Below are positions 41,994 to 54,499 of a stretch of 64,000 nucleotides of DNA, in pieces; the first letter of the stretch is position 1, and every line of letters starts with the position of its first letter. The stretch lies in the NCBI GenBank assembly GCA_000733355.1, contig JNVV01000065.1, positions 168,151 through 232,150 of the forward strand, given 5' to 3'. Made by a program: the position numbers and the translations under genes. A model generated the notes under the pieces. The model made no database searches and was not told the origin of the DNA. It saw only the letters and a list, made by a program, of their open reading frames with translations. This DNA comes from Falciphora oryzae (lineage: Eukaryota; Ascomycota; Sordariomycetes; Magnaporthales; Magnaporthaceae).

Positions 41994-42938
41994 TCAGTCC
42001 TTGCTGAGGTTGTAGATTTTCATAACATCTGACAGCATGCCCTGATGGTCGACCTTGAGGTCCTTGAGGATCCCGTCCTTGAAGCCAAAGACCCAGCCGT
42101 GGACGATGGGGAAGCGCTTGTCCTCGTACGACTGCTGGACGGCGGCCGTCTTGATGACGTTGCGGCACTGCTCCATGACGTTGAGCTCGACGAGGCGGTC
42201 GTAGCGGGCCTCCTCGTCCTCGATGGCGTCGAGCTCGGCCTCGAACAGGCGGTAGACGTCGCGGATGTTACGCAGCCAGGGGTTGAGGATGCCCATGTCC
42301 TTGGGCTGCATGGCCGCCTTGACGCCGCCGCAGCCGTAGTGTCCGCACACGACAATGTGCTTGACCTCGAGGTTCTGGACCGCGTAGTTGATGACGCTCA
42401 TAACGTTGAGGTCGATGCTGCACACCAGGTTCGCGATGTTGCGGTGGATGAAGGCCTCGCCGGGCCCCAGGCCCGTGATCTGCTCGGCGGGGATGCGCGA
42501 GTCCGAGCAGCCGATCCAGAGGTAGTCGGGCTTCTGGCCCGCCGCGAGCTTGAGGAAGAAGTCCGGGTCCTTCTGGCGCTGCTCCGCGGCCCACGCGCGG
42601 TTGTGCTGAAAGACGCGGTCGTGCGTCTGTTGGAGGTAGTCGGCGATCTCCTCGCGCTGTTCGGCCATTGTGGCGGGGCGAGGGGTGCTGCTGTTCTGAG
42701 AGAGGGATGCGCTGCTGCGGCCGCTGCCGTCAGCTGTGGTGGGGTCCCCGTACCTGGGTGGCGGGGCCGATGACGATTGAGGTGCTGGCCTGGATGGCGA
42801 CGCAGAAAAAAAACGTTGTGGGGGAGCAGCAACAGCGGAGTTTGAAGGGCGGGAAACCACGCTGGCGGGCGACGGTCGCGTCAGCTGGGGAAGGGACAGC
42901 CAGCCCAACCTCGGGAGGGGGAATCCCAATTTAAGCAT
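41994..42938 (-). CDS. Beta-carbonic anhydrase, probably mitochondrial (314 aa)
   Basis: Single exon, ATG 42938. Residues 1-90 form a Ser/Pro/Arg-rich extension with a mitochondrial-type start (MLKLGFPLPRLGWLSLPQLT and QRFFSAS further on). The enzyme proper begins near an internal Met at residue 91 (MAEQREEIADYLQQTHDRVF). Zinc ligands are Cys144, His200 and Cys203, with the Asp146-Arg148 dyad in CSDSR; the CGHYGCGGVKAAM motif is complete. It catalyses reversible CO2 hydration, supplying bicarbonate to carboxylases and sensing pathways. Initiation at the internal ATG (42668) would give a cytosolic enzyme of usual length, so one gene could serve both compartments. Confidence 0.92.
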   Translation of the reverse strand: MLKLGFPLPRLGWLSLPQLTRPSPASVVSRPSNSAVAAPPQRFFSASPSRPAPQSSSAPPPRYGDPTTADGSGRSSASLSQNSSTPRPATMAEQREEIADYLQQTHDRVFQHNRAWAAEQRQKDPDFFLKLAAGQKPDYLWIGCSDSRIPAEQITGLGPGEAFIHRNIANLVCSIDLNVMSVINYAVQNLEVKHIVVCGHYGCGGVKAAMQPKDMGILNPWLRNIRDVYRLFEAELDAIEDEEARYDRLVELNVMEQCRNVIKTAAVQQSYEDKRFPIVHGWVFGFKDGILKDLKVDHQGMLSDVMKIYNLSKD

Positions 42939-44170
42939 GGCAGCCGCAGGTTTCGGAGAGAGCCGGAGAGGGAGGGGGGGAAATGGGCAAGGAAGGGGGT
43001 GGTGGCACGAGATGAAAAAAAAAACCAAACGCCAAGGGGTGTGTTCGTGTCCAGGAGAATCGCGAATCGCGCATGCGCAGGTGCGATAGCGGTGCTTTCT
43101 CGGACAGGAATGCAGGACGGGATGGGAAAGAAGGAAAAACCGACGTCACACGCATGCGAATCGTTGGGGAAATCCCATTCTGCAGGCACGCAGCTCCTCG
43201 TAGCGGAGGATGGCGCTAGCCTATCCCGGAGCCCAGTCCTGTTGAGAGGGGCTCGGCGCGAGTCAATATTGGACGGGGACGGCATCCGGGACGGACTCCT
43301 GCTGATAAGCTCGGCTGCTAAGACATCGTGCGACTATCGCCTCTGTCTGGCAGCCGGTGTTGAGCCGTTGTTTGACCATAGTGAGTCGCTTCTGTAAACA
43401 AGGAAAATGAGCAAATTACACTTACATCGGCAGTTGTCCCGGATTCTATCGAATGGAAAGTCAGTCCCCAAAACCAATTAACTCGACCTACCCAAGCCAG
43501 GGCGTTTGTTGACTCCGGGATGCTAAGCTAGTCCGCGCAGGACCTGCAGGGCCAAGTTAGCCAAGCAGGATGTGCCCTCCATCGGAACTCCGGAGACCAC
43601 TGAGGTGTCAGGACAGGATTGGGCTCAGTCTTGATGCCGAGTTTAAAGCGAGCGGTAACGCGGTTGCAGCGAAGAATCAATAATGGGCGAGCGTTGAGGT
43701 CCTGCAACAAGAAAAAAAAATGTAGTAGGGTTATCTTCACACCACTGTTGACCGGCGAGATACGGACGTGTCTTGTCCGTCCGACGTTGAATCCGAGGTC
43801 CGCCGACCAGCCATGCGGCCAGGAGGTCACGGACACCGCCGCAGAAATTTTTGGAGGATAAATATGGAGTAAAACGAAAAAAAAAAAAAAAAAAAAAAGA
43901 CAAATGCGATGCCGGCACGTATGCGCGCTCACAGCGACCCGCTCGGGTTTGACAAACCTCGAATGCCGGCCCAGGAAACCACATACTCGAGCAGATAACA
44001 ACAGGAGACAGTTGGTTTTAACACGGGAGACAGGGCCGGACACTTGTCTTTACTGATCCGATAACATCGTCGCGCGTGCCGTGTAAATGCTGAACCTTTT
44101 TGTACATGATCTAGACATGAGCCTGCAGGGTCGTAAAGTACAGGAGAAGAGGGCGCCGCCACCTCGAGAT
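42939..44170. other. Intergenic, no gene seen
   Basis: About 1.2 kb with oligo-A stretches (around 43015 and 43880) and no recognisable gene. It holds the carbonic anhydrase promoter on the left and the mrps16 3' flank on the right. Confidence 0.4.
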
Positions 44171-44727
44171 TTAACTCGAACTTGAGGTCGGCTCCGACTT
44201 CGGGGGCTTGAAGTCTTTTGGCGGCTTGTAGTTCGGTTGTGGCCTGTACTTGGGCGGAACGATCCCGACCTGCAATGTTGCGGATTGCGAAGCGTTAGCG
44301 CAAGGAGAGCCAAGGGGACCGCATCATGGCAGCGACCACAAGCCGCGCCAGAGCCAGGAAGAGAAGGGCGCACCATTGACAATAACCTCCACACCGTATC
44401 AGTGGGCTGCGCGCCGACGCCGATCCAGTACTTTGCGCGCGTCATGTCTAGCCTGATGTCCTTATGCAGCTTGCCCGACCTGTCATAAGAGTCCTTTTTG
44501 GGCACCGGGTCGTAGGTCCCAATCACCTCCATGGGCTTGGAGTTGCGCGCGGTCCTGTAGAGCAAGCAAGCAATATCAGCCCCTGCCTTCTTTTTCCTCC
44601 TCCTCATTCTTCCTCCCGCAGTTGGCAGCGATTGTGGCCCGGCTACGCACCTGGCCTGGGCGACAACGATGTTGAAGAAGGGCGCGTTGGTCCGCCCGAA
44701 CCGGGCAAGGCGCATCTTGACGACCAT
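44171..44727 (-). CDS. mrps16: Mitochondrial ribosomal protein bS16m / MRPS16 (3 exons, 118 aa)
   Basis: The exons are 44651-44727, 44374-44554 and 44171-44269. Introns are GTGCGT to TACAG and GTGCGC to GCAG, and the total closes in frame. The sequence is a full S16: MVVKMRLARFGRTNAPFFNI, VVAQARTARNSKPMEVIGTY, DPVPKKD, IRLDMTRAKYWIGVGAQPTD, TVWRLLSMVGIVPPKYRP and a Ser/Pro/Lys tail. S16 is an early-binding small-subunit protein near the 5' domain of rRNA. Fungal mitochondrial S16 often lacks a cleavable presequence, as here. It is divergent from the NAD(P)HX epimerase gene. Confidence 0.92.
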
Positions 44728-45426
44728 GGCGGCGGCGGCGGCGGCGTGGCCTCTGGGGAGCGGGATGGGAAACCGCTGCTGGGTGGGGAGCGCTTCGAGG
44801 CGGGGGTTGTGGGCTGTCGCGGGGGCTCGAATCGCCTGGGAGAGGATTGCGATTTCGAGGCTCAGTCAGTCTCCGGGTCGGTGTTTTCGCTGCCTCGGCG
44901 TGCCGTCTCGTTGTCGGTCGGCGAACCTGCCTGGGCAACTTTTCGTCCACCACAACAGTCCTCTCCTGTGCTCCTGTGAGGCTCTGCAAAACGCCCGCCA
45001 GCGAAATTTTGGGTGGGGCTTCAGCGTGGCTGCTCGGTGGGCTGGCGGCCAGTGCGTCTAGGCACGTGATCCTTCACCTGCCGCCCGACTTCCCTATCCA
45101 CCCCAGCCAATCGAAGTGGACAGCCCCGACGCCAACCTATTTTGGACGACGTTGACGTCCCTTTCCCACCTTTTCCGTTTTCGTCCCCTCCCATTGGAGT
45201 GCGCCACACGCCTAGCGCGAGCCGAGGATCTCGATCAGGGCGTGAGGTGATGTCAGCCTGAGCAAGCGCAACGGCGATCGCACCCTCCGCCCAAGCGGCG
45301 TCACTTCGGAGCCTCCAAAACCACAAACAAAAGCTCGACTTCATTTTGCAGGACAGGAGAACCTGCTCCTACGCACAGTTCCCATTTCCATCCATCTGGA
45401 CCAGTTCAGCCAGGTGTAGAATCACG

Positions 45427-47445
45427 ATGGCCCTCAAGGTAGGTAGAGAATTAGCCTCTTGCTCCCACCACCACCCCCGTGTCCCCGCGCGCCCATAGCA
45501 ATCACAAGTCCCAAGTATTTCCGATGTCGACAACGGCGCTAACCCGGCCCGTCCAGACGCTCTCGGCAAAGGCCGCCACCGCTCTGGACCAGGAGCTCAT
45601 GAGCACCTGCGCCTTCTCACTGGACCAGCTGATGGAGCTGGCCGGCCTATCCGTGTCGCAAGCCGGTGCGTCCGAGGCCCCCCTCTCTCTCGGATACACG
45701 GCCGGGCTGTGGTGGTAGTGGTAGCCCACTACACCCCCCACACACCTGCCAGTTTGTCAGGCAGGCACCCGGCCTTGGAAACACGAGCCTGCATGCGCTG
45801 TCACTATTGCGTCCCCATCCACGCCGCACATTTCCCTTTGCGCGCGCGCCGTGGGTCAGGGGCACGGCGGCTCATCATTTCCGCCTGCGCGTCGCCCCGC
45901 ATCGGGGAAAGTGGCGGGGACCATTATCTCCCCTCCGTTATTGCTCGTCAAACCATCGAGATGCCAGCCAGCCAGTCGCACAAAAGACCGACGACTCCTT
46001 TACCCATTGCACGCGTCTCGGCTGACAGCTTCGGCACCAGTGTTCCGCGTGCACCCCCCTACCAAGGGCCGGAGGATCCTCGTCGCCTGTGGTCCAGGCA
46101 ACAATGGTGAGTGCGCCGATCCGTCTTGGCCTTGTATCAGTCCGTGGCGTGCGTGGGGAAGGTACGGCCAGTCCTGGCTCACATCCCGGACGCGGAAATA
46201 GGGGGTGACGGCCTCGTTGCCGCGAGGCACCTCCGCCACTACGGGTACCAGCCGGCGGTTTACTATCCCAAGCGCGGCAAGAATGACCTATACCAAGTGA
46301 GTCCTCTGTTGTGCGTCATACCTTGCCCCTCGTCGTGTTGCCCATCCCCGCATCGATGGCACCGGTTCCTTGGCCGGCTCGGAATGGAGCCAAACATGGT
46401 GGTGTATTGTTGTTGCTTCGATCTTGGTTTTTACCTTTTAGTCTTTTTTTTCTTCTTTGTTGTTGTGTATGTGTGGCCCCTGACAGGGCCAGCTGGGGGC
46501 ATTCAGTGATTGGAGATGGTCCCTTCCACCGAGAACTCGCCCGCCCCCGACAGTGTTTCCGTGTACATTATGCTGTCTTCCAAGGGCGTGTCCTCCTGAT
46601 CGCCCTTTTCCCAGCTCCTTGAACCCCCAAGTCGCTTCCAAAAAAAAAAAAAAAAAAAAGCAGTTTCTTCTCCTGCGCCGCAAGTCGCTCATCGTTTACG
46701 CAGCGACTCACGAAGCAACTGGAGGACCTCGAGGTCCCCTTCGTCGACGACTTCCCGACCGCCCTGAAGTCGTCCGACCATGTCGTCGACGCCGTCTTCG
46801 GTCGGTTGCCCTCCCTGTGCGCCCTCTATCTCAAGCAAGGGGGAGAAAGCGGCCGATGTTGCGCTTCTAGCAATGCTGGAAGCCCCCTTTTTCTACCTTG
46901 GTTGCTGACATGTCCCACCAAAAACACCAAAAACAGGCTTCAGCTTCTCGGGCGAGGTGAGGGAGCCGTTCCCAGCTGTCATCCGCGCCCTCGAGGAAAC
47001 ACAGTTGCCCGTGACCTCGGTCGATGTACCGTCGTCGTGGGATATCGAGGGCGGCCCGCCAAAGTCCGGGCTCGGAAGCAACTTTAACCCTGCCGTCCTC
47101 GTCAGCCTCACGGCCCCGAAGCCACTGGCGCAGCACTTCAAGGGTCGCCACTTTGTGGGAGGCCGGTGGGTTTTTTCTCCCTCAAAGTCGTCATCGCACT
47201 TGGTCTCCCTCGTCCGCATCGTCGCCGTGATACTTCGTGGGATGGGGGTGTTGGGAATGGTGTTGCACACGGTCGTCAGCGTCGGCGTCGTTGTCGTCGT
47301 CGCCCTCCTTCTTGTTGTTACTCGTCTAACAGTCCGACCTAGGTTCGTCACGCCCGCCATCGCCAAAAAGTACGAGCTCGAGCTTCCAGAGTACGAGGGT
47401 CTTGACCAGGTCGCGGAGCTTGGGCCTGGGGGCCAGAAGCTTTGA
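45427..47445 (+). CDS. nnrE: NAD(P)HX epimerase, YjeF_N / AIBP family (7 exons, 236 aa)
   Basis: The exons are 45427-45438, 45557-45665, 46041-46106, 46202-46296, 46704-46800, 46937-47165 and 47343-47445. They splice to a complete YjeF N-terminal domain: MALK-TLSAKAATALDQELM, SLDQLMELAGLSVSQA, GRRILVACGPGNNGGDGLVA, ARHLRHYGYQPAVYYP, EVPFVDDFPTALKSSDHVVD, GFSFSGEV, DVPSSWDIEGG and LVSLTAPKPLAQHFKG, ending GGRFVTPAIAKKYELELPEY. The GPGNNGGDG loop binds nucleotide. The enzyme epimerises damaged (R)-NAD(P)HX so that the S-specific dehydratase can repair it; the yeast equivalent is the NNR1 family. The first coding exon is only 12 nt, and introns 2 and 4 are 375 and 407 nt, long for this genome. 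The catalytic core is intact. Confidence 0.9.
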
Positions 47446-50400
47446 ACAGCCCCCACCGCTGTTGTCGTCGTCTTCGTCGTAGTCGCCGGCGCCACCATGT
47501 CGTCTCGATTGGTGTTCCACTGCTCTTGGCAGTCACGTCTTGTGCGCCGCGGGGGTCGGCCTTCGCCGGCCCGTGTCATATCACCTGGCATCCGCCGGTC
47601 CTGCTGTTGGGGCAGACTGGGCTCGGGCATTTCCCAACCACCATCTCAGTAACCACGGCGTCGATACCGCGGGGGCACACCAGGAGCGGGGGGCGGTAGG
47701 CGTGGCAGAATGCGACATATACCATGTACTCTTTCCCGCAGACTGAGCATTCGGCCATGTGCTCAGTGCACATTAAGGCATCCGGGAACCCCCCCGACGG
47801 AAGAGCTTGGTTCGTCCAACGGCAAGATGAGGGCGCCGGGTTGCTTTTGCTGTTGTTGTTCTCGTCGTTCGCTTGTTGTGTTGGCTTTCTTGTCGGCTTG
47901 GCGGCGACTTTTCCTAGCGCAAGAGGAGAGAGACGGGTACCATTAGGGTCTTTTGTAGTCGGGCATGGAAAGGGAAGACAACCGACAGGAAAACGAATAA
48001 TAAAAGCACAACCGAGGGAATAATGGGCAAAGTGAAGGGACGTTGGGGGTGAAGATATTTGAAGGTGTGGCTGATAAATTCACGGTGGTAGTGCAGAGAA
48101 GCGGAGATGTGGCGCGAGTTGGGAGGTCAGGGACTGTCGCTCCGGGCTGACCCCGCCGGCGCGGGAGGTTTGCTGCGGCGCCAGGGGGTACACTTTGCAG
48201 CCAGCGAGTCACTGGCGGTGCGTGCTGGGCGAGCTTGTTTAATTTTTTCTGTGCTCCTGGCTGCAGTCGGCTTTTCTCGCTACTGCTGCTGCTACTGCTG
48301 GGCCTGGCGGCGCGGCCCAGGGGGTTGGATCAACGGGACCGACCCTCTTGTTCCTTTCCGGTGGGTTAGGCTAGCGGGTGAGCGTCGACGGACGGGATGG
48401 GGGTCCAATAGAGAGGAGGATACAGCAGAGGGCCCTGGAGAGCCGGCGTTCGCCACCGGGGATTTTGGTGAGGATCAATGGGCGTTAGAAGCACCAGCCC
48501 CGCAAGACCACGCCGTGGCAAACTCGTAGCATTGTCGGCAGCGCGCACGTGTGGGATGGGCAGGGCGGCGGCACCTGGCGGAGGTAGGGAGGTAGGGACG
48601 GATAGCTCTCTACCCAGGTTTGCTCTGGGAGGTAGGGGCGTGTGTGCGAGTGGCGGTAGGCTTGGGCGCGAGGTCTCCTGGCGTGCCGTGCCTCGGCCGA
48701 GGCGTCTCTGTCGGTTGGTAGGCCGTGTAGCGGCGTGGGCTAGGTAGGCGGTTAGGTGCCGTTTCAGGCTAGGCGGCAGGTAGTGTATGTGGTGTGGTGT
48801 TAGGGCAGGGCGAGATAGCTGAACAGCAGTATTTTTTCACTCTCCGTCCCCCTCCCCCGTCCCCCGTCTCTCCTTCCAGGCGCCACCTTCCATGGCCACC
48901 CCTCCATTAAGTGCTGTTTTTTTTTTTTTTTTTTTTCCTGTACGCGAGCAGGACGGGCGCACTTTTCCGCCCCCTTATTTGCCGCTTCTTCTCCGCGTGT
49001 GGACGGGCAGCGCAGCGCAAGGCGGGAGCTCGTCCGCACGCCAGCCCTGGGAGGTCACCTCGGGGGACCTTTACGCCCGGAGCAAACGCTCCTTGTGGGC
49101 CCTGATTGGTCGGGGAGCTCAACCGTGGGGCTTCGCGCTAGCGTTCTAGATCGGGGGTACCGCCCGCCGTCCTTTCCTCTCCCCACTTTCCCTGTCGAGC
49201 AGTCGAACAACGACGACAGCAGCTGGCGCCTTCTTCCGCTTCCAAGATCCCTGTCCTGTGCCTCGAGTCTCTTCTGGAAATGGCTGTGTAATTGAGTTTG
49301 CGACTTGGTGCTTAGCTCCCGTCCAGCTCCAGGGCATTTTTTTTTTTTCTTAGTCTTTAACGTCTGAGAAAACCATGCGGCGGCCATGGGAATCTGGAGT
49401 AATTTCTGGCACGTCGGAGATGATGCATCGCGGGAAGACGCATGCATCGCATCCCCAGCTGCACGCCTGGAATCACCTGGAAGCAATCGCCAGCCTCCCG
49501 GTCCCTGGCTTTTAGGGACCATCGTCGAGGCCACACGTCCCCGCAGTGGCTTCCGGCGGACCATTTCAGTGGGCCTCTCCCCTCGACAAAAGCGCTGCTG
49601 AATCTTCAGCAGATGCCCGATTCAATTGCTTCGCAACGAAAGCTGGAGATGCCCCGACATGGATGACCCATGGGGGTTGGGCAAAAACATCGTTTTGTCG
49701 AGACAGCAAGAAATCAAAGGCTTGCAACGTGCGGGCGCGTAACAACGCAATTGTGCGGGACGGAGGAAACACAGCACAGAAGGAAGAAAAAAACGAACCC
49801 GATAGTAGCAAACGGAAAAGCCCGGACACAAGCCAGAGCAGAGGCCTGGCCCGATCTGCCCAGCACGCTGATGGCCTGACAATCGGGTGGACCCCGAGGG
49901 CCATTGAGGATCTCGAACACAACCCAACGACCGGCCCCTCGAGGCGCGCTGCTCAGCCGCTCGGGTCGTGTTTCCGGACACGGCCAAGCGGACCAGCCAG
50001 GCAGGGCTGGCAACCTCTCGCGGGATCGATCAATTCCTCGGCGAAGACCGCGGCGTACCCGGTACCTCGTGGTACAAAAACAATCGTCCACCGCCGCCTG
50101 GCCTAGAAGTGCTAGGTCGCTGGGATGCCAGGTGCCCAAAAGAATTTTCCGACCACGCGTAGCTGGACAGTCCATGCTGGCCACTGGCCCACTGGCTCAA
50201 CCGACGGTAAGCACGGCGTGTTCCGTGGCCACCCACCTACCCCTGCCCCTCTGGGATCCGAGCAGGAGGAGAAGGCGCGACGCGGCAGGCCGCAGGTTGG
50301 TCGGGCATCTACCGTCTTTGGCCTGCCCGCTGGTGTGCGACGGACCCCACGCCAAACCACCCAGCCGGACCCGGCCAATCCTGACTGGCTTTGCTGGGCG

Positions 50401-52769
50401 GAGAAGACTCCAGCGAGTTGGCAGCCAGCAGAAGCACGGGAAAGCAAGACGATGCACGAACCCAGAAGTCTGTCCCTCATGCATTACACCCTGAATCTCG
50501 AGGCCATCGACGTCACACCTGGGCGGCTGAGCCGACGGGTTGTGTAGGCTCGCGTCAGCCGAAGCGAAAGGGTACACCCTGGGCACGCTCCATGGTCAAC
50601 CCAACCTTCCCCACGAGGGCGGGGCAGGGTCCCCCAAAGCCCGGGTCTTCGGGAGAGTGCCATTCCTCGTCCTGGTTTGCCTCCATTCGGAAACCGTTGG
50701 CCCCTCCAAATCTAGACGAACGTGGTGTCGGGAGGGTCCGAGCCCTCCCAACTGCGTCGACACATGGCCGAATGACGTCAATGGCCACTCCATCGCGCCT
50801 TGATACTTTTGTGCGAGATCCATGGTTCCTACAGCATAAAGCAACGCATCCTTTGGTGCGAGGCAAAACGGATCAAGGTTCGCAGATCAAGAAGATCAAC
50901 AAGAGAAAGGCGACCTTACGGCCAGGGTACCGAGCAGTACCAAGATGTGACCCCCACTGCTCGACCTGGTCCCTGATGAACTTTCGCCCCCAAGGTCTGT
51001 GTCCTACCCTCCAGGCACCAAAAACCCTTTCGCCTCGTCTCCCACTGATCGGGAATGACGTGGCAGGGTGGGTGTGCCCTGTTGATCGCTGCAATCAATG
51101 CCCAATGACAGGCGTGGTGTTGTCTTCCCGCCTCGCTTAGCTTGCGGACGGGGTGGCGCGACATCCTGACAGACATAGCCCGCAGCCAGCCAGCCGCCGT
51201 GCCCTGGCACGCGCTCGTAGCTGGCTACCGACGCCCCAGCTTGCGCCACAGGGGCGTGACGCCACACAACGGGTGTCTCTGCGATTTTTTTGGGAAGGGA
51301 TCGGCCGGCGAACGCCGTGGTGGGATACGCATCTACTGGCCGCGACAAGCCGAGGTGGAAAACCGACGCAACCGCAGGCCAAACCTATCAGCTAGATACA
51401 CACACAAGCTGCCATCCCACAACTTCAGCCAATGCGTCACCCTTGCTGTTTGTTTGGTCAATTTTGCACCTCTGTTGAGGAAATGCATCCTCACCGGTCG
51501 AGCTAACGATCCTCGCCCTCTCTGCTGTATTCGCCACCAAACTTCCCGCGCCCTAGTTGGAAGCGGCCGGCGCTTCCACGCAACCCCTCCCGCTACCCAT
51601 CGGCCCCTATTCGTGCGTGAGGAGGAAGGCATTCGTCTTCTCTCGATCACGAGGCAGCTAACAGACGCTTGGCGCAGCAAGCCCACGCAATCCACAGCAT
51701 CGCTCGCCACCGCCTGCGACGATGGGAGGCCAGGTTGCCCTACAGCAGGTCCGCCCAAGCGCCCAGCTCGAGATCTGAGCGCAGGCCCGAGGGCCAGGGA
51801 GATATGTTTATCCTGCGACGAGGCGCGAGTCGTCCTGATAGGTGGTAGGGGGACTCTCCCAACAGCCACATGAGCAGAGCATAGTTCACCATCGTGAACT
51901 CGCCATGGAAGCTTCAAGCTCAGGTTCCCGAGTCAGGTTGCACCCCCGCCCACGCTCGCCTCGCCCTGCTCGCCCCGTCCTGCCCTGACCCGCAGCCGAG
52001 TCAATCTCCGCGGATGTACTTAAAAGCAACGACGGGCAACCAGCACGAGAGTTCTGCATCGCCAGCAGGTCGCCTGAATGTACAATTACGTCACTATCAG
52101 GCGCGCCGGGGATGGTTCCTGAGCGGACTGCCGACGTCGGTTTGTTGCCACTATGGAGTTTTCATTCGATTTCCCGACACGCTGGCCCACATGTGTCCTC
52201 TGCCACCTTAGAAGCTTTGCGGCAACTTCCGTCAGTACGGACTCCGTGGGAGCAGGTGTGGCCTTGGGCAACTCACCACCGCCCCTGCAATTTAGGGTTC
52301 CGACACTGCTTATCCTTCTGCGTGGAGTCCGGCTTGCCCAGAGTCGCTTTGCCGCTGACTACTCGCACGAGCTAAAAAGCACGAAGCTAGTGTGGCTGTT
52401 GTAGACCCTTTTTAGGGGTAATCATAGAAGGCAACATACAGGGGCTTGGAGGACCTAACCTCTCCATCCAACAACGTTCACAGCACAGCCTTGATTATTC
52501 TAGTGGGCAGGCTTGTGTTGCAATAGAGTCCGTTCTCAATCTCGACTGACAAAGCAGAATGTGCACTCTCTTTTTCTGGCTTTGCTTTGAAGATATCGTA
52601 GCGAGGTGAAGCTCGCCAGGCATCCTTCCTCGTCTTTGAGGCCTCACTGGCCCTTGCATCCCTAGGGTAATTATCCACGCCCTGTTTGATAGTCAGTACC
52701 CAGGCGCTCACTATCCGGATAAATAGAAAAAAGTTTGCCATCCTGCCAGCAGATACCACACGATCAACC
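47446..52769. other. 5.3-kb gene-poor region
   Basis: No family resemblance on either strand despite open frames up to about 250 codons (for example 50391-51140 and 51142-51873 plus, 49546-50106 plus). These are Arg/Pro/Ser-rich with overlapping antisense frames of similar size, which suggests chance in GC-rich DNA. Homopolymer T tracts occur near 48920 and 49340. No terminal repeats or target duplications were found. It may hold non-coding transcripts or a fast-evolving gene I cannot see. Confidence 0.4.
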
Positions 52770-53617
52770 ATGCGTCCTCAGTGCTGTGATGAGTGTAAGG
52801 CCTCACCTCCCGTTCCCGACCCCTCGCTCTACGGAGATCTGAATCTATATTGCTTCCACGAAAGAGGATGCACTTCCCGTCGCGCAACCTCTGGGACATT
52901 GCCAGTTCTCGAGCCCCTCGACACTTGGGATGTGGACCCTCAGTCCAGCTCTCTGCTCTTTGCCAGATTTTCACGCGAAATCCATCTCCACATCTTCAGC
53001 TATGCCTTACCCCCTGGTTTTTGTTGTAGGAGAAGATCGCAAGTATGGGCGGGGACCGTTTCGGGACACCTACTTCAACGAGCGGGCGTGGGACGATCAT
53101 TCATACTTGGAGCCCTCCCGGTTCGCTTTCCGCGTCAGGCCGAACCACGATGGCGATCGCGGCGGCGACTTGGCAGGGGCCCTCGACAAACTTCCTGACA
53201 TTCTCCCTGACGGCCCTTGCGGAGGCACCAGGTATGGGCGGCGCCGACCAGACTGACATGGACGCCAAATCCTTACCGTCACTCTTTTCCACCTGCCGCT
53301 GCGCCTTCATCGAAGATCGCTCGCTTATATCCGAGAGTACACGCTACTATTGGTGCCACTACTAACTATTCCATCCCGTACCAGCCGTGAGACACGGGAT
53401 TGAGTCGGGGCCACGCCCTCACGACGAGCTCAGATGGGGTGAAGAGCGACTGAAATGGGAACAGCGATTCAAGGCAGTTCGGATTTGCGGCGATCCTCAC
53501 AAACTTTACAACATATTTGTCCCGTACTGGCCACTCTTCCCCACAGCCGAGCACATCGCTTGGTTTATCCACGCCTTCGAAAGCGTCAGGGTGTGCAACT
53601 TGCCCAGGGAAGATTAG
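52770..53617 (+). pseudogene. Broken F-box-like (DUF7730 / 2EXR-type) gene
   Basis: A frame from ATG 52770 (MRPQCCDECKASPPVPDPSL) reaches SLLFARFSREIHLHIFSYAL, the lead helix pair typical of DUF7730/2EXR proteins. The continuation VGEDRKYGRGPFRDTYFNER is in another frame. LFSTCRCAFIEDRSLISEST, resembling the family's TCR-x-IYxEA block, is in a third. The last open piece ends near 53617 (PLFPTAEHIAWFIHAFESVR). The frame changes lack good splice sites, so I read it as a pseudogene. A gene with unusual introns is the alternative. Confidence 0.42.
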
Positions 53618-54499
53618 TTAAGAGAGCGACCCAAGATCAATCCCTATGCCCACATTGCCAAGCAGGAACATTTGGACGCCGACATGAACCTCACAAGGGA
53701 CTTTAATCTCGCCAAATCTCTCGCTCTTGGCCCCACCTCACCAGACGGGCCTCCCAGTTGGTTGGCGCCCGGTATCTACTTCCGTGAAAGCGCTTGGGGG
53801 TTGTCTTTCCTCGATTGCACTCGTTTACGAACGTTCACTCTGGTGGTATTGCTCTGGCAGCGGTCATTTGGTAACCGAAAAGAGCCGCTTCGACCGCGAG
53901 AATGTTTGCAATCTTGCTGCTGCGGCAGCTGCGGCGGCATCGCTATCTGGTTTAAAAGAGCCCCCCATGCCCGGATGCGTCTAGCGTCCCCATTGATGTC
54001 TCCTATGCCCTGTCCGCTTATTTTTAACGATATTTCCTTGGTATTTCCGTGCTTGTTCGTCCTTAGTGTCCTGCTGCGCTGTTTGCCCCGGTGCAACTGG
54101 TAAGCAGAAGCTCCCACAAAGGTGTTCGGTTTACCCGTTTCGGGCGGGTGTCGGAGTGGCTGGTGGACTAACTGCTCACTGCGCTTTGAGATTCACCATT
54201 TGAGAAACTTGCGGGCGCGGAAGAGGGAAGACGTAGAAGAGCAAGGCTGGCAAAGGAGGCAGCTGCTGCATATAAAAGCAAAACTTGTTTCCCCAAAACG
54301 AGGACAATCCAATCCACTGCGCCGCACCGGAGAGTTACAGATGTACATTTTTCCCATCAAAAACAAGAAGCCCCCATGCGGCTCACCCCTGGAACCCATT
54401 ATTCAGTAAAACCGAAAGGGGTGGTCGGTTGACGCTGCATGCGGCAAATCGCATATGCCCTCACCCTTCCCCACTCCGGACCCGAGGGCGCCAAGGGGG
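53618..54499. other. Intergenic, no gene seen
   Basis: About 0.9 kb. Several small frames lack any domain. A GTGGCTGGTGGACTAA stretch near 54152 resembles a tRNA A box but has no partner B box. Confidence 0.35.

Noticed and set aside
50391..51873. Two 240-250-codon plus-strand frames
   Set aside because: Low-complexity Arg/Pro/Ser composition, equal-sized antisense frames and no recognisable motif.
54150..54200. A-box-like GTGGCTGGTGGACTAA
   Set aside because: No B box within tRNA distance.
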